Notes under the pieces: model-generated
Database searches by the model: none
What the model saw: only the letters and a program-made list of their open reading frames with translations
What the model was told of the DNA's origin: nothing
DNA from: an uncultured Aquimarina sp.
Lineage (GTDB): Bacteria > Bacteroidota > Bacteroidia > Flavobacteriales > Flavobacteriaceae
Reading direction: 5' to 3'
Assembly (NCBI GenBank): GCA_947498455.1
Contig: CANMKK010000001.1
Location: forward strand, 62,001 to 126,000
DNA length: 64,000 nucleotides
Part shown: positions 7,254-14,702 of the stretch, piece by piece
How positions within the stretch are numbered: the stretch's first letter is position 1
How the letters are laid out: the number at the start of each line of letters is the position of its first letter
Position numbers and translations under genes: made by a program

Positions 7254-8486
7254 TTACTGCTTGAATCGCTTACGTAGAGCCAGAATGAAAAATACCAGAA
7301 ATGTGCTACCTAATAAAGTTTCTATATTGGATGCTATGAGCCAATATCCATTAAATTGGGCATCTTTAGGAATATCAATAGTGATTAGTTTTGGTAAAGC
7401 TCCGTAGATACCTCGCTGAATAGCCCATTGAATACTCTGGTCAATTGGATAATAGATACATGAGAAAACAGCCATTAATATCAAAAGGCTAAATATGGGC
7501 TTTTTAAGATTTTGAGTATAGCCGCTGCATTTATCATAGAACCAGTAGATAAACCAATGATAGTAGTCCTTTTGTAACCAGAGTCGTTTTTTACGCATCT
7601 CCATCTCGCTCACATAGGCTTTACCGGAAAGCTCCCAATCCTTATTGCTATCGAAATTCTTTTTAAGTTGACGATACTGCTCTTCAAGCATTTCGTATTC
7701 ATCTCTAGAATATTTTAGTATTTGTTCCTCGCTTATATGCAGTCGTGACGTTATCTCCCATACACACTCTTTAAACTGGACATCGCTAATATCACTTTGA
7801 GTAAAATGGATGTTTCGCATATCTACTCGACGGAAAGTAATATTCTTAGAAAAATTAATATTAGCAAAACTTAGCAAATTGTCTTGATCGGACTTTATAT
7901 CCTGAATATTTGCTTCATTTAAACTTACCGAATTAAAAGTGGCTTTGCGTTCAAATTTACAATGTGCAATCTGTACAAAATGATTAAATCTTGCAGCATC
8001 AAATGAAGATTCCTCTACAAAACAGCAATGAGCAAAATTTGTGAATTTTGAAAATATTGCACCAACAAAATCCGTTTTGCCCTTGAACTGAGTATGTTTA
8101 AAAATAACATTTCCTTGAAATTCTACAAAAGCTAGATTAAACCATGATAGAAACGTTGTATCACTAAAATTGACATCACCATCAAACACAGTCATTTCTC
8201 CAGCATTCCAGAAATTTGCTGATTCCAATAATCTACCATCAATAGAATCGGGATAAAATTCAAACGACGGAAAATAGAAAAATTCAAAATCATAATACTT
8301 ATTCTCTCTTCCTTTCGGTATTATGTACTTCCTGATTAATACCCAAAAATCTTCAATATAATTGGTAAACTTTCTAATTTTCTTTTCTTCATATTCCTTG
8401 AAAAACTCCTCTACTAACTCAAAATATTCGTCATCACTTATGGTATCGGCTTGTAAGAAATACTCCAGACGTTTCTGCGTCATCAT
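7254..8486 (-). CDS. Pentapeptide-repeat membrane protein
   Basis: 410 residues. The middle (about 80-235) has irregular pentapeptide-type repeats with central Phe/Leu and preceding Ala/Asn, such as ANFWNAGEM, VNFSDTTFL, VIFKHTQFKGKTDFVGAIF, TNFAHCCF, SSFDAARF, ATFNSVSLNEANI, which build a right-handed beta-helix. A helical linker rich in Tyr, Glu and Lys follows, then two hydrophobic segments near the C-terminus (PIFSLLILMAVFSCIYY and TLLGSTFLVFFILAL). Pentapeptide proteins with C-terminal membrane helices are common and mostly uncharacterised. It is transcribed in the same direction as its neighbours at 8694 and 6559. Confidence 0.8.
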   Translation of the reverse strand: MMTQKRLEYFLQADTISDDEYFELVEEFFKEYEEKKIRKFTNYIEDFWVLIRKYIIPKGRENKYYDFEFFYFPSFEFYPDSIDGRLLESANFWNAGEMTVFDGDVNFSDTTFLSWFNLAFVEFQGNVIFKHTQFKGKTDFVGAIFSKFTNFAHCCFVEESSFDAARFNHFVQIAHCKFERKATFNSVSLNEANIQDIKSDQDNLLSFANINFSKNITFRRVDMRNIHFTQSDISDVQFKECVWEITSRLHISEEQILKYSRDEYEMLEEQYRQLKKNFDSNKDWELSGKAYVSEMEMRKKRLWLQKDYYHWFIYWFYDKCSGYTQNLKKPIFSLLILMAVFSCIYYPIDQSIQWAIQRGIYGALPKLITIDIPKDAQFNGYWLIASNIETLLGSTFLVFFILALRKRFKQ

Positions 8487-8601
8487 AATGTAAAAAGGTA
8501 TTGATGAATTAATGTTGCTTATGGGCGTAGGTCTTCTACAAATATAGCTCCCTTATGTGAAATTTCCCATGATGTAGCTAATCTTTTCTTCTTGCCAATC
8601 C

Positions 8602-8694
8602 TTACTCAGATTTGATCCTAGATGTGGTGATAGTAGACCTTGTGGGTAACTTACTACAGAGCGCTTTCATCACGCGGAATAGCCAGTTATCCAT
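8602..8694 (-). pseudogene. Small coupled ORF, possibly frameshifted
   Basis: A 30-codon leftward frame (MDNWLFRVMKAL...) starts inside the stop codon of the preceding gene (TGATG overlap) and ends at 8602. The adjacent frame carries on from about 8635 as LGSNLSKDWQEEKISYIMG to a stop near 8563, which looks like the natural C-terminus after a frameshift. The DWQ plus charged ending recalls the small ORF at 3865-3996. This could be a broken small gene or a chance overlap. Confidence 0.25.
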
Positions 8695-8987
8695 CAGGTA
8701 GGGATGATAGGGTTATCCTTTAAATAATGTAGTAATGTGGCGTAGTTATTCAGTGATATTCTGGCAATCATTTCTTCCTGACCTGTGTGTTCGTCTAATA
8801 TGATTTCAGGCTCTATCAATCCATGTAATGCTGGATTATCGGTCAGTGTGAATCCTGAAACATTCTCCTTGGATGGTGTTACTTTAAACTGGATGTAGTT
8901 GAGTTCCGTGATTTCCGCTAGAATGTCTATATCTACCTTATCCCTGAATAAATGGGGCAGGGTTGCTTTTAGCTCTCTATCATCCAT
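8694..8987 (-). CDS. Hypothetical protein (97 aa)
   Basis: Small acidic protein starting MDDRELKATLPHLFRDKVDID. It has alternating strands (AEITELNYIQFKV, EEMIARISLNNYATLLHYL) and a conserved-looking PALHGLIEPEIILDE. No membrane segment or known motif is visible. It lies 67 bp downstream of the Cys-rich gene on the same strand and is probably co-transcribed with it. I do not recognise the family. Confidence 0.6.
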   Translation of the reverse strand: MDDRELKATLPHLFRDKVDIDILAEITELNYIQFKVTPSKENVSGFTLTDNPALHGLIEPEIILDEHTGQEEMIARISLNNYATLLHYLKDNPIIPT

Positions 8988-9054
8988 AGGTTATTCCTTA
9001 TATCTATAGATTCTTTCATATCAGACTGGTGAATATTTGGCTAGGTGGTTTGAT

Positions 9055-9324
9055 TTACTTCAGATGCTTCTCTGGCTCTAATCCCAGCCGTTGATAGATA
9101 GTGAATGCTTCATCATATGCGCCTTTGCATCGATTATGGGGTTCTCTGTTATCACCCTCTGTACCGTGGCATATCTGTTGTGCTTGGAACAGGGTTCTGG
9201 ACATTACTGTATCGGCTAGTTCCTGATCTTGTTTGCGTCCATCTTTGTCCCGCTTGAAAGGGCAGGTCGCACAGCATTCTTTCATGACTGGCAATTCAGA
9301 TACAGGGATAGGGTGATCTGTCAT
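9055..9324 (-). CDS. Cysteine-rich protein resembling DUF6283
   Basis: 89 residues with ECCATCPFKRDKDGR near the start, QAQQICHGTE in the middle and HNRCKGAYDEAFTIYQRLG near the end. The C-x2-C-P-[FY]-[RK] ... CH ... C-x-G arrangement matches what I recall of DUF6283, short phage and plasmid proteins thought to bind a metal or an iron-sulphur cluster through these cysteines. Four cysteines and one histidine in these positions are consistent with metal binding. It is the first gene of a leftward group and faces away from the structured region to its right. Confidence 0.65.
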   Translation of the reverse strand: MTDHPIPVSELPVMKECCATCPFKRDKDGRKQDQELADTVMSRTLFQAQQICHGTEGDNREPHNRCKGAYDEAFTIYQRLGLEPEKHLK

Positions 9325-9450
9325 GGATACTCCATTGGTTGAGATTTATTTATAACAAAATGTGATGTATCTGGATAGATGGTACTGGCACATCGGTGTG
9401 AAGAACACCGACCATTCTCTATTCACTAGCCACTTTCAATGGCAAGCTCA

Positions 9451-9499
9451 CCGAACCTCATCAAAGATGTGTTTCGGCCCAAAGGGTCACGATCATTCC
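9451..9499. repeat. Dispersed hairpin repeat, copy 1 (paired with 15228-15276)
   Basis: The core CATCAAAGATGTGTTTCGG and GGGTCACGAT match the copy at 15228 at roughly 80 percent of positions over 49 bases. Inside, GGCCC-aaa-GGGTC can pair, while the other copy has CCCG-tt-CGGG at the same place. The loop and stem bases differ but pairing is kept. Similarity seems to reach left to CTATTC[AG]CTA at 9418. Confidence 0.55.
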
Positions 9500-9729
9500 G
9501 CTTCGCTTGTGCGAATAAGGTTAGTTGTGTTTGATGTTCTTGAATAAATGGTCAAACCTCCCAAGTGGGTCGACTGTGTAGGACAGTCGCTTCGCAATAA
9601 TTAATGGTATTTTTTTAAGCATTCCACGACTTAGAACATAACGTTCCTTTTACTCATCAGATCCCCACATTCTCCGAATAAAAAAAGACAATTAATTCCC
9701 GCTACGGGTTGGACAATTCATCCGCTCAG

Positions 9730-9771
9730 GCGACAAGGTTTTGTCGCCCCAAAAAAAATATGTTTTGGGGC
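9730..9771 (+). terminator. Two adjacent strong hairpins
   Basis: GCGACAA (9730-9736) pairs with TTGTCGC (9741-9747). GCCCCAAAA (9746-9754) pairs with TTTTGGGGC (9763-9771). They share two bases, so they could be alternative. The second has A-tracts and T-tracts that would serve as a terminator in either direction. Confidence 0.5.
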
Positions 9772-9920
9772 GCAATGAGAAAGATTTCTTAGGAAATAAC
9801 AAGCTACGGAGCAAACCGAAACATACCCCTGCGGGAGCAGGAAATTTAATCAACTAAAAGGAGTGGAGAGGGGGCAACTCCTCTCCTACCTCAACACACA
9901 ATTTTATGGAGTAAGAGAAA

Positions 9921-10247
9921 ATGACACACACCTATCAAACAGAAATTACTAGAGATGCTTATAATAAACTAGAAGCGAGAACAATGGTAAATAGTATCAA
10001 TAAATACGATTGGCTTATTTCAACCTACAAAGGTAATAATGGGCAGATTGTTTGTAACGCGCAAGCATGTGAAGAAACCGAAACCGGATTCTCTTTTGTA
10101 ATTTTTCAAGACCCTTTGATTAAACTCTACCAAGCTAAAGGGCGAGCAACCGAAAAAGCCATAAAAGAAGTGCATGAAATGGGGTTAAACCATTTCGATA
10201 AGCTCATTGCTTCGGATGATTTGCCTTACCGTGAATCTAACGAATAG
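9921..10247 (+). CDS. Orphan-family protein A3 (W-x-I-x-T[FY] family)
   Basis: 108 residues, the third member of the family found at 5207-5560 and 5723-6136. The match with the first is best: YDWLISTYKG, GQIVCNAQA, FSFVIFQDPLIKLYQ, GRATEKAIKEVHEMGLNHFDKLIAS. It opens the phage-like block and follows a long structured leader. Unlike the others it is in a group where several genes have Shine-Dalgarno sites. Function unknown. Confidence 0.75.
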   Translation: MTHTYQTEITRDAYNKLEARTMVNSINKYDWLISTYKGNNGQIVCNAQACEETETGFSFVIFQDPLIKLYQAKGRATEKAIKEVHEMGLNHFDKLIASDDLPYRESNE

Positions 10248-10256
10248 GGGGTAATC

Positions 10257-10580
10257 ATGAGCATACAACAATTTATAGATCATGAAATTATTATGAATAT
10301 GTCGCCCTTTATTGGCTTGCTTGGTTCAATGGATTGCGAAGAGTTTCACCATAAATATATAGAACTAGTGCATCATTTTGATACAGAAGGTGAGCCAGTA
10401 GTTATTCTGGAATATTGGAGTGTAAGCCAAGAGCTTGCCCTTCAACTCAAGAATCGAGAGGAAGCGGTTACGATGGATTTCTACGGAAAGCCTGTATGGG
10501 GGCGAACCACCAGCGGGCAAGCTATCAAAATGGATAGCGTCATACGTGACATCTACAAAGAACGCTACCTTAATTCCTAA
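10257..10580 (+). CDS. Hypothetical protein (107 aa)
   Basis: It starts MSIQQFIDHEIIMNMSPFIG behind a GGGGG Shine-Dalgarno-like stretch. The sequence is mixed alpha/beta with GEPVVILEYWSVSQELALQLKNREEAVTM and ends in a charged helix (DSVIRDIYKERYL). No known motif is visible. It lies 9 bp after the previous gene and before a terminator-like hairpin, so it closes a two-gene unit ahead of the methyltransferase. Confidence 0.65.
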   Translation: MSIQQFIDHEIIMNMSPFIGLLGSMDCEEFHHKYIELVHHFDTEGEPVVILEYWSVSQELALQLKNREEAVTMDFYGKPVWGRTTSGQAIKMDSVIRDIYKERYLNS

Positions 10581-10587
10581 CAGGTTC

Positions 10588-10612
10588 GGGGATGCCTTTA
10601 AATCCCCAATTT
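10588..10612 (+). terminator. Terminator or attenuator before the methyltransferase
   Basis: GGGGAT (10588-10593) pairs with ATCCCC (10602-10607), followed by AATTTTT. Confidence 0.55.
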
Positions 10613-10639
10613 TTCAACGTCATTTATGGAAAATAGATA

Positions 10640-11677
10640 ATGAAGGATCAATACAAAAAAACGACTGTTTACTATAACGAAATAGAACCAAGTGCCATTT
10701 TATGGCTACAAGCTGCAATAAATGAAGGAGTAATAGCATATGGACATATCGACACCAGACCAATTCAAGAAGTCGAAGCAAGTGATCTTAAAGGATACAC
10801 ACAACATCATTTCTTCGCGGGAATCGGTGGATGGTCAATCGCACTTAGGCTCGCAGGATGGGATGATGCTAGACCTGTTTGGACAGGAAGTTGCCCCTGT
10901 CAGTCATTTAGCACCGCCGGACAAGGAAAAGGAAAAGATGATGAGCGGCATTTATGGCCGATGTGGAAAAAGCTCATTGAAGAGTTTAGACCTGCAACTA
11001 TCTTTGGAGAACAGGTTGCAGCAGCAATTACCCATGAATGGTGGGACGAAGTGGCGGATGATCTGGAAGCGCAAAGTTACGCCGCAGCACAGGCAGTATT
11101 GCCAGCTATCAGTGTCGGGCGCTATCACAGAAGAGAGCGATTGTGGTTTGTGGCCGACAAGTCAGAGTCGGGATTGGAAGAACGGACAAGCCAAGAGGTT
11201 CGAGAATCAGGAGAGAAGCAACGACCTGAACGACTGTGCGTTTTGGGCAACCCCAAACACAATGGACAGCCTACCCCCACGCAGCAAGGAAGCAAAAGAG
11301 AAGCAATTTGCAGAAGCACGAAAGGGAAGAACTGCACCAGCGAATCTACGAGAACAAGTGATACCGTCGATGTGGCCGACACCAACCGTAAGCGATCACA
11401 AAGGAAGCGGGAAAACAGTGATACGCAAAGACGGGAAAAACCGGACATGGGATCGGCTGGACTATGCAACGGAACAGGGGTGCAGTGGATTGACTGTCCC
11501 GATGGAAAACGAAGGCCAGTTGAACCCAGCATTCACATGTTGGCTCATGGGATACCCCCGAAATTACGAAAAGCTGCTCTACACGGCTATGGAAACGCCA
11601 TAGTGCCACAAGTAGCAACAGAATTTATAGGAGCATATATGGACACACAAAAAGGAGGAAATAAATTATGGAATTAA
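10640..11677 (+). CDS. C5-cytosine DNA methyltransferase, phage type
   Basis: 345 residues with the ordered C5-methyltransferase motifs. SAM-binding FAGIGG is at 59-64, and catalytic GSCPCQSF has Cys87. The ENV-like motif reads GEQVAA at 123-128, and the RRERLWFVA strand is at 164-172. After a target-recognition region rich in Arg, Lys, Glu and Ser the C-terminal motif YGNAIVPQVATEFIGAY comes near 318-335. An N-terminal stretch (VYYNEIEPSAILWLQAAI) precedes the core and is usual in phage forms. It probably protects the element from restriction. Most of the gene is overlapped by a second long ORF in the +1 frame. Its end overlaps the next gene by 10 bp. Confidence 0.9.
   Translation: MKDQYKKTTVYYNEIEPSAILWLQAAINEGVIAYGHIDTRPIQEVEASDLKGYTQHHFFAGIGGWSIALRLAGWDDARPVWTGSCPCQSFSTAGQGKGKDDERHLWPMWKKLIEEFRPATIFGEQVAAAITHEWWDEVADDLEAQSYAAAQAVLPAISVGRYHRRERLWFVADKSESGLEERTSQEVRESGEKQRPERLCVLGNPKHNGQPTPTQQGSKREAICRSTKGKNCTSESTRTSDTVDVADTNRKRSQRKRENSDTQRREKPDMGSAGLCNGTGVQWIDCPDGKRRPVEPSIHMLAHGIPPKLRKAALHGYGNAIVPQVATEFIGAYMDTQKGGNKLWN
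10740..11603 (+). CDS. Overprinted ORF within the methyltransferase gene (WPTPT.D family)
   Basis: This 287-codon frame lies entirely inside the methyltransferase gene on the same strand. It carries LDLFGQEVAPVSHLAPPDK, a Ser/Leu-rich LQLSLENRLQQQLP, then W-K-R-K, CGLWPTSQSRDW, FWATPNTMDSLPPRS, ANLREQ, MWPTPTVSDHKGSG and LNPAFTCWLMGYP. I recall the same order of motifs (LFG.E, SLE.RL, WKR, repeated WPTP..D, LNP.F..WLMG.P) from many phage ORFs that also overlap C5 methyltransferases. Such conservation in both frames suggests that it is a real product. Role unknown; perhaps a specificity partner, perhaps only database echo. See findings. Confidence 0.55.
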   Translation: MDISTPDQFKKSKQVILKDTHNIISSRESVDGQSHLGSQDGMMLDLFGQEVAPVSHLAPPDKEKEKMMSGIYGRCGKSSLKSLDLQLSLENRLQQQLPMNGGTKWRMIWKRKVTPQHRQYCQLSVSGAITEESDCGLWPTSQSRDWKNGQAKRFENQERSNDLNDCAFWATPNTMDSLPPRSKEAKEKQFAEARKGRTAPANLREQVIPSMWPTPTVSDHKGSGKTVIRKDGKNRTWDRLDYATEQGCSGLTVPMENEGQLNPAFTCWLMGYPRNYEKLLYTAMETP

Positions 11678-11943
11678 CAATGATACTTAATGGTAACGGT
11701 AGTTATTCACCGGATGAGGAATATTTCAAGCTTCACAAGAAAGATCAATTGCTTGAAATTGCTATGGCTTGCGGTGCATCCATTGGTAAGCAATTCTCTA
11801 AACTCAAGCGTAAAGATTTAATTGCCGAACTGGTCAAATATTACGCTAATAATGAGCCTTTAAAAAATGAGCATCAAGAGCAATTAAAACAATCTTATTG
11901 TCCTCGTTTGATGCAGTTTGAAGCTGAAAAATCCGAGGCATAA
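11668..11943 (+). CDS. Hypothetical protein (91 aa)
   Basis: It has a perfect AAAGGAGG ribosome-binding site at 11650-11657 and overlaps the methyltransferase end by 10 bp. The segment KDQLLEIAMACGASIGKQFSKLKRKDLIAELVKYY looks like a SAP or Rho-N-like helix-extended-helix fold (L..L...L G ... K.KDL), a nucleic acid binding type. Start and end are loose and charged. It may assist the methyltransferase or the helicase that follows; this is inference only. Confidence 0.65.
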   Translation: MELTMILNGNGSYSPDEEYFKLHKKDQLLEIAMACGASIGKQFSKLKRKDLIAELVKYYANNEPLKNEHQEQLKQSYCPRLMQFEAEKSEA

Positions 11944-11954
11944 ATCACTTCACA

Positions 11955-11981
11955 GGTGAGGGCGCTAACTGTGCCTTCACC
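11955..11981 (+). repeat. GGTGAGGGC-type intergenic hairpin
   Basis: GGTGAGGGC (11955-11963) pairs with GCCTTCACC (11973-11981) with one G-U pair. Same motif as 2046-2078 and 14900-14933. Confidence 0.6.
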
Positions 11982-12005
11982 CCCATACTTCATAATTAAC
12001 AACCC

Positions 12006-12126
12006 TTATGTGAATGCGTTTTGGTGGCAAATATAGCGCCAACCATCCAAACGCCAATGGCTACGCTATGGCTTTTTGGATGCCCTGACGCTTGCCCGAA
12101 TCTCTCCAAAAAACGCATTCACATAA
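12006..12126. repeat. Nested palindromic element with micro-ORF, copy 3 of a dispersed hairpin
   Basis: TTATGTGAATGCGTTTT (12006-12022) is a perfect 17-bp inverted repeat of 12110-12126. Inside, ATCCAAA pairs with TTTTGGAT and GCCA with TGGC. A 24-codon frame, 12014-12088, starts with MRFGGKYSANHP and ends with GYAMAFWMP; I remember this peptide from mobile-element annotations in other phyla, unverified. The middle resembles 3961-4010 and 5098-5150. It lies 25 bp before the helicase-methylase gene and could be an operator, a MITE-like element or an origin. Confidence 0.6.
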
Positions 12127-12150
12127 TCATTAACCATAAGGAATTTAACC

Positions 12151-14688
12151 ATGCAAACACAACAATTATCCATCGATTTTCTAACCAACTTTGCCACAGA
12201 AAGTCACATTGCCGATCTGGATTCGATACGCTCTGATCTACCAAAACTATACCCTGAACAGCAAATGGATGTACTTAAAGCCGAGCAACGTTTTTTAGAA
12301 GGGAAGGGCATATTATTCACCAACGGAACAGGCACAGGCAAAACCTTTGTCGGGCTAGGTATTGTAAAACGATTTTTATTACAGAGCAAGCCTAATACAC
12401 TCATTGTAGTACCTACCGATAAAAAAGCAAAAGACTGGATCAAGGAAGGGTATCACATGCAACTGGATATTAAGCAGCTAGAAACCGTCAATGATATAAA
12501 AGCAGGTGTCTGTGTAACTACCTATGCGAATTATTACCAGAATGCAGCACTTACCCATTACCCGTTTAATCTGGTGATCTATGATGAATGCCATTACCTG
12601 CTGCAAAATGCTCAAGGCAATGAAACCAAAGCATTACAACAACATCAATTTGTGGCAAAACTCCCATCATCCTTTGACAATCTGTATAGAAATAAGATAC
12701 GCGAAGCGTGCAAACGCTATGATGCAGATAATGATAATTATGTGCTGGATGATGACAAATTCAAGGAGCAATATAACATTCAGCTACAGGAATATATTGC
12801 AAAAACCAAAGTCGTATTTTTATCTGCTTCACCCTTCGCCTATCACAAATCCATTCCGCTTGGTGATGGTTGTCTATGGGAAATCAACGAACATTCGGAG
12901 CTACAAGAGGATAGATTTTATGGTTATAATGACCCCAATCCTTACAATCAGTTTTTTATAGAACATTTCGGCTATACCATGAGTTATAACAAACTCACCA
13001 AGCCGGATGCATCGGTAAATGTTGGACTCATGGAGCGTAATTTTCATGAGCATTTTAGTAAAAAAGGAGTCATTTCAGGACGGCAAATCGAAGTGGAAAA
13101 AGACTATTCCCGTGAATTTGTGATTGTGGATAGTGAGATTGGTAAGCGTATCGATGAAGGCAAAGAGTTATTCAATACAGAAGAGTTTAGAAAAGAATAC
13201 CCGTTACTTCACCAATTCGTAGATCGCAAATTTAACTATAACTATACCAATCAGCTATTAGAATGCATCAAGGCAAAGGCCGTAATCCCCCGTATCAGGC
13301 AACATCTGGCATTGGGACGTAAGGTGGTGATCTTCCACAATTACAATAATTCTTTGCCTAGCCATCCCTTTGATTTTAATGCGAGTGAATTACTCACTAA
13401 AAAAGAAGAAAGGGAACAGCATTTATTTGCACTGGAGAGCGAAATCAGACGCTTTAACAAGGAGTATAGCGAACTGGTTAATCTCGATTTATCCGACTTG
13501 GTAGACCCACGTAAGACCATCGCTCAAGCATTTGATACGATGCGAGAGTTTAATGGTACAGTCTCTAAAACGAAACGCAGTCAATATGTTGAAGATTTCA
13601 ACCGTAATCAATCGGGTGTAGATATATTGATGGTACAGAAACAAGCAGGAAAAGAAGGGATTTCGTTGCATGATACGCTAGGCAATAAACAACGTGTGTT
13701 AATTACGTTAGGTTTGCCAACTGCCCCCACCGATGCGATACAGATTGAAGGGCGTATTTACCGTATCGGATTAAAGAGCAATGCAATCTATGAATATATC
13801 ACCCTGCAAACCCATTTTGAGCGATTCGCCTTTGCGGAGAAAATAGCCACACGGTCACGTACTGCTGAAAATCTGGCTATGGGAAACAAAGCCCGTAACC
13901 TCGAAACTGTCATTAAAGAGGGCTACTTGAATGCCAATGATAACAGACCTTATTTAACACAAGGTCGAGGTGGCAAGGAAGCGGATTTTACATATGAGGC
14001 TATTTCTGAATTTGAAAAAGCGAAAACCTATTATTTCGGGAAAGGCAAAAAGACCTCAGCTACTAAGTCACAGGAAGGAAACGACTATTATGCGACACCT
14101 GAACCGTTAGGTTTTAAAATGGCCGAGTGGTTAAAACTAGATGCAGGAGATCGCGCCCTTGAACCAAGTGCAGGACATGGAGCAATTGCCCGTTTCTTCC
14201 CTGAAAATACGGTGAACACTTTTATAGAACCTAGCTATACGCTTTCATCCAAGCTTGCAATTAACGTAAATGGTGATGTGAAGGTTCAGGATTTTGAATC
14301 ACATCATATCATCAATAAATATAATGGCATCGCCATGAATCCGCCTTTTGGTTCAGGTGGCAAGCTGGCAATGGAACATATTGTAAAAGCGGTTAACCAT
14401 CTATCCTATAAAGATGGTGCTAGAGTGATTGCAATAGTGCCTAATGGTGGAGCAATGCAAAAACGGCTGGATAAATATCTAAATGACGAAACCAATGTGC
14501 AATTGACTCATGAAATATTAATGCCTTCTGTGGTATTTGAACGGGCAGGAACGAGAATCAACACAAAAATCATTGTGCTGGAAAAAGATGCCTATGGAAG
14601 CATGACCGAGACAATTGACCTATCTCATATTAACGACATCAATGTGTTTTTTGATGAAATAGAAACATTAACAATTGATGCAGATTAG
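12151..14688 (+). CDS. Helicase/N6-adenine methyltransferase fusion (DarB-like or conjugative type)
   Basis: 845 residues. Residues 1-600 are a superfamily 2 helicase with Walker A GTGTGKT (59-65), motif II DECH (145-148), SASP (motif III) and a helicase C domain with KQAGKEGISLHD and QIEGRIYRIG. Residues 630-845 are a gamma-type N6-methyltransferase. YYATPEPLGFKMAEWL is followed by a SAM site EPSAGHGA (from 671) and the catalytic NPPF (730-733). Helicase-methylase fusions of this kind occur in phage P1 (DarB) and integrative elements, where they protect incoming DNA from type I restriction; the domain order here is helicase first. A leader with long inverted repeats precedes it. Confidence 0.85.
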   Translation: MQTQQLSIDFLTNFATESHIADLDSIRSDLPKLYPEQQMDVLKAEQRFLEGKGILFTNGTGTGKTFVGLGIVKRFLLQSKPNTLIVVPTDKKAKDWIKEGYHMQLDIKQLETVNDIKAGVCVTTYANYYQNAALTHYPFNLVIYDECHYLLQNAQGNETKALQQHQFVAKLPSSFDNLYRNKIREACKRYDADNDNYVLDDDKFKEQYNIQLQEYIAKTKVVFLSASPFAYHKSIPLGDGCLWEINEHSELQEDRFYGYNDPNPYNQFFIEHFGYTMSYNKLTKPDASVNVGLMERNFHEHFSKKGVISGRQIEVEKDYSREFVIVDSEIGKRIDEGKELFNTEEFRKEYPLLHQFVDRKFNYNYTNQLLECIKAKAVIPRIRQHLALGRKVVIFHNYNNSLPSHPFDFNASELLTKKEEREQHLFALESEIRRFNKEYSELVNLDLSDLVDPRKTIAQAFDTMREFNGTVSKTKRSQYVEDFNRNQSGVDILMVQKQAGKEGISLHDTLGNKQRVLITLGLPTAPTDAIQIEGRIYRIGLKSNAIYEYITLQTHFERFAFAEKIATRSRTAENLAMGNKARNLETVIKEGYLNANDNRPYLTQGRGGKEADFTYEAISEFEKAKTYYFGKGKKTSATKSQEGNDYYATPEPLGFKMAEWLKLDAGDRALEPSAGHGAIARFFPENTVNTFIEPSYTLSSKLAINVNGDVKVQDFESHHIINKYNGIAMNPPFGSGGKLAMEHIVKAVNHLSYKDGARVIAIVPNGGAMQKRLDKYLNDETNVQLTHEILMPSVVFERAGTRINTKIIVLEKDAYGSMTETIDLSHINDINVFFDEIETLTIDAD

Positions 14689-14702
14689 GGGAGGATAATC
14701 CA

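Larger units (their letters stand above)
9325..9920. other. Structured intergenic region, no gene
   Basis: 596 bases without a convincing gene. They hold a hairpin-bearing repeat at 9451-9499 that recurs at 15228-15276, and a CGACTGT/ACAGTCG hairpin at about 9570-9588. Two abutting hairpins follow at 9730-9747 and 9746-9771, then CCTGC/GCAGG near 9830 and an AGGAG-rich stem (GGAG ... CTCC) at about 9860-9890. The long leader lies directly ahead of the phage-like gene block. It may be a regulatory leader, and an origin function is possible. Confidence 0.5.

Noticed and set aside
9505..9525. Possible group II intron 5' end (GTGCGAATAAGG)
   Set aside because: No domain V-like hairpin and no reverse transcriptase frame downstream.
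9362..9547. 61-codon rightward ORF in the structured gap
   Set aside because: It coincides with the repeated hairpin sequence shared with 15228, has no ribosome-binding site and codes for nothing family-like.
11125..11532. Antisense ORF inside the methyltransferase gene
   Set aside because: Lies in a low-complexity region that already carries two sense frames; nothing recognisable in it.
12021..12236. 71-codon rightward ORF before the helicase-methylase
   Set aside because: It starts inside the palindromic element and overlaps the true gene start; the codon pattern looks non-coding beyond the micro-ORF.
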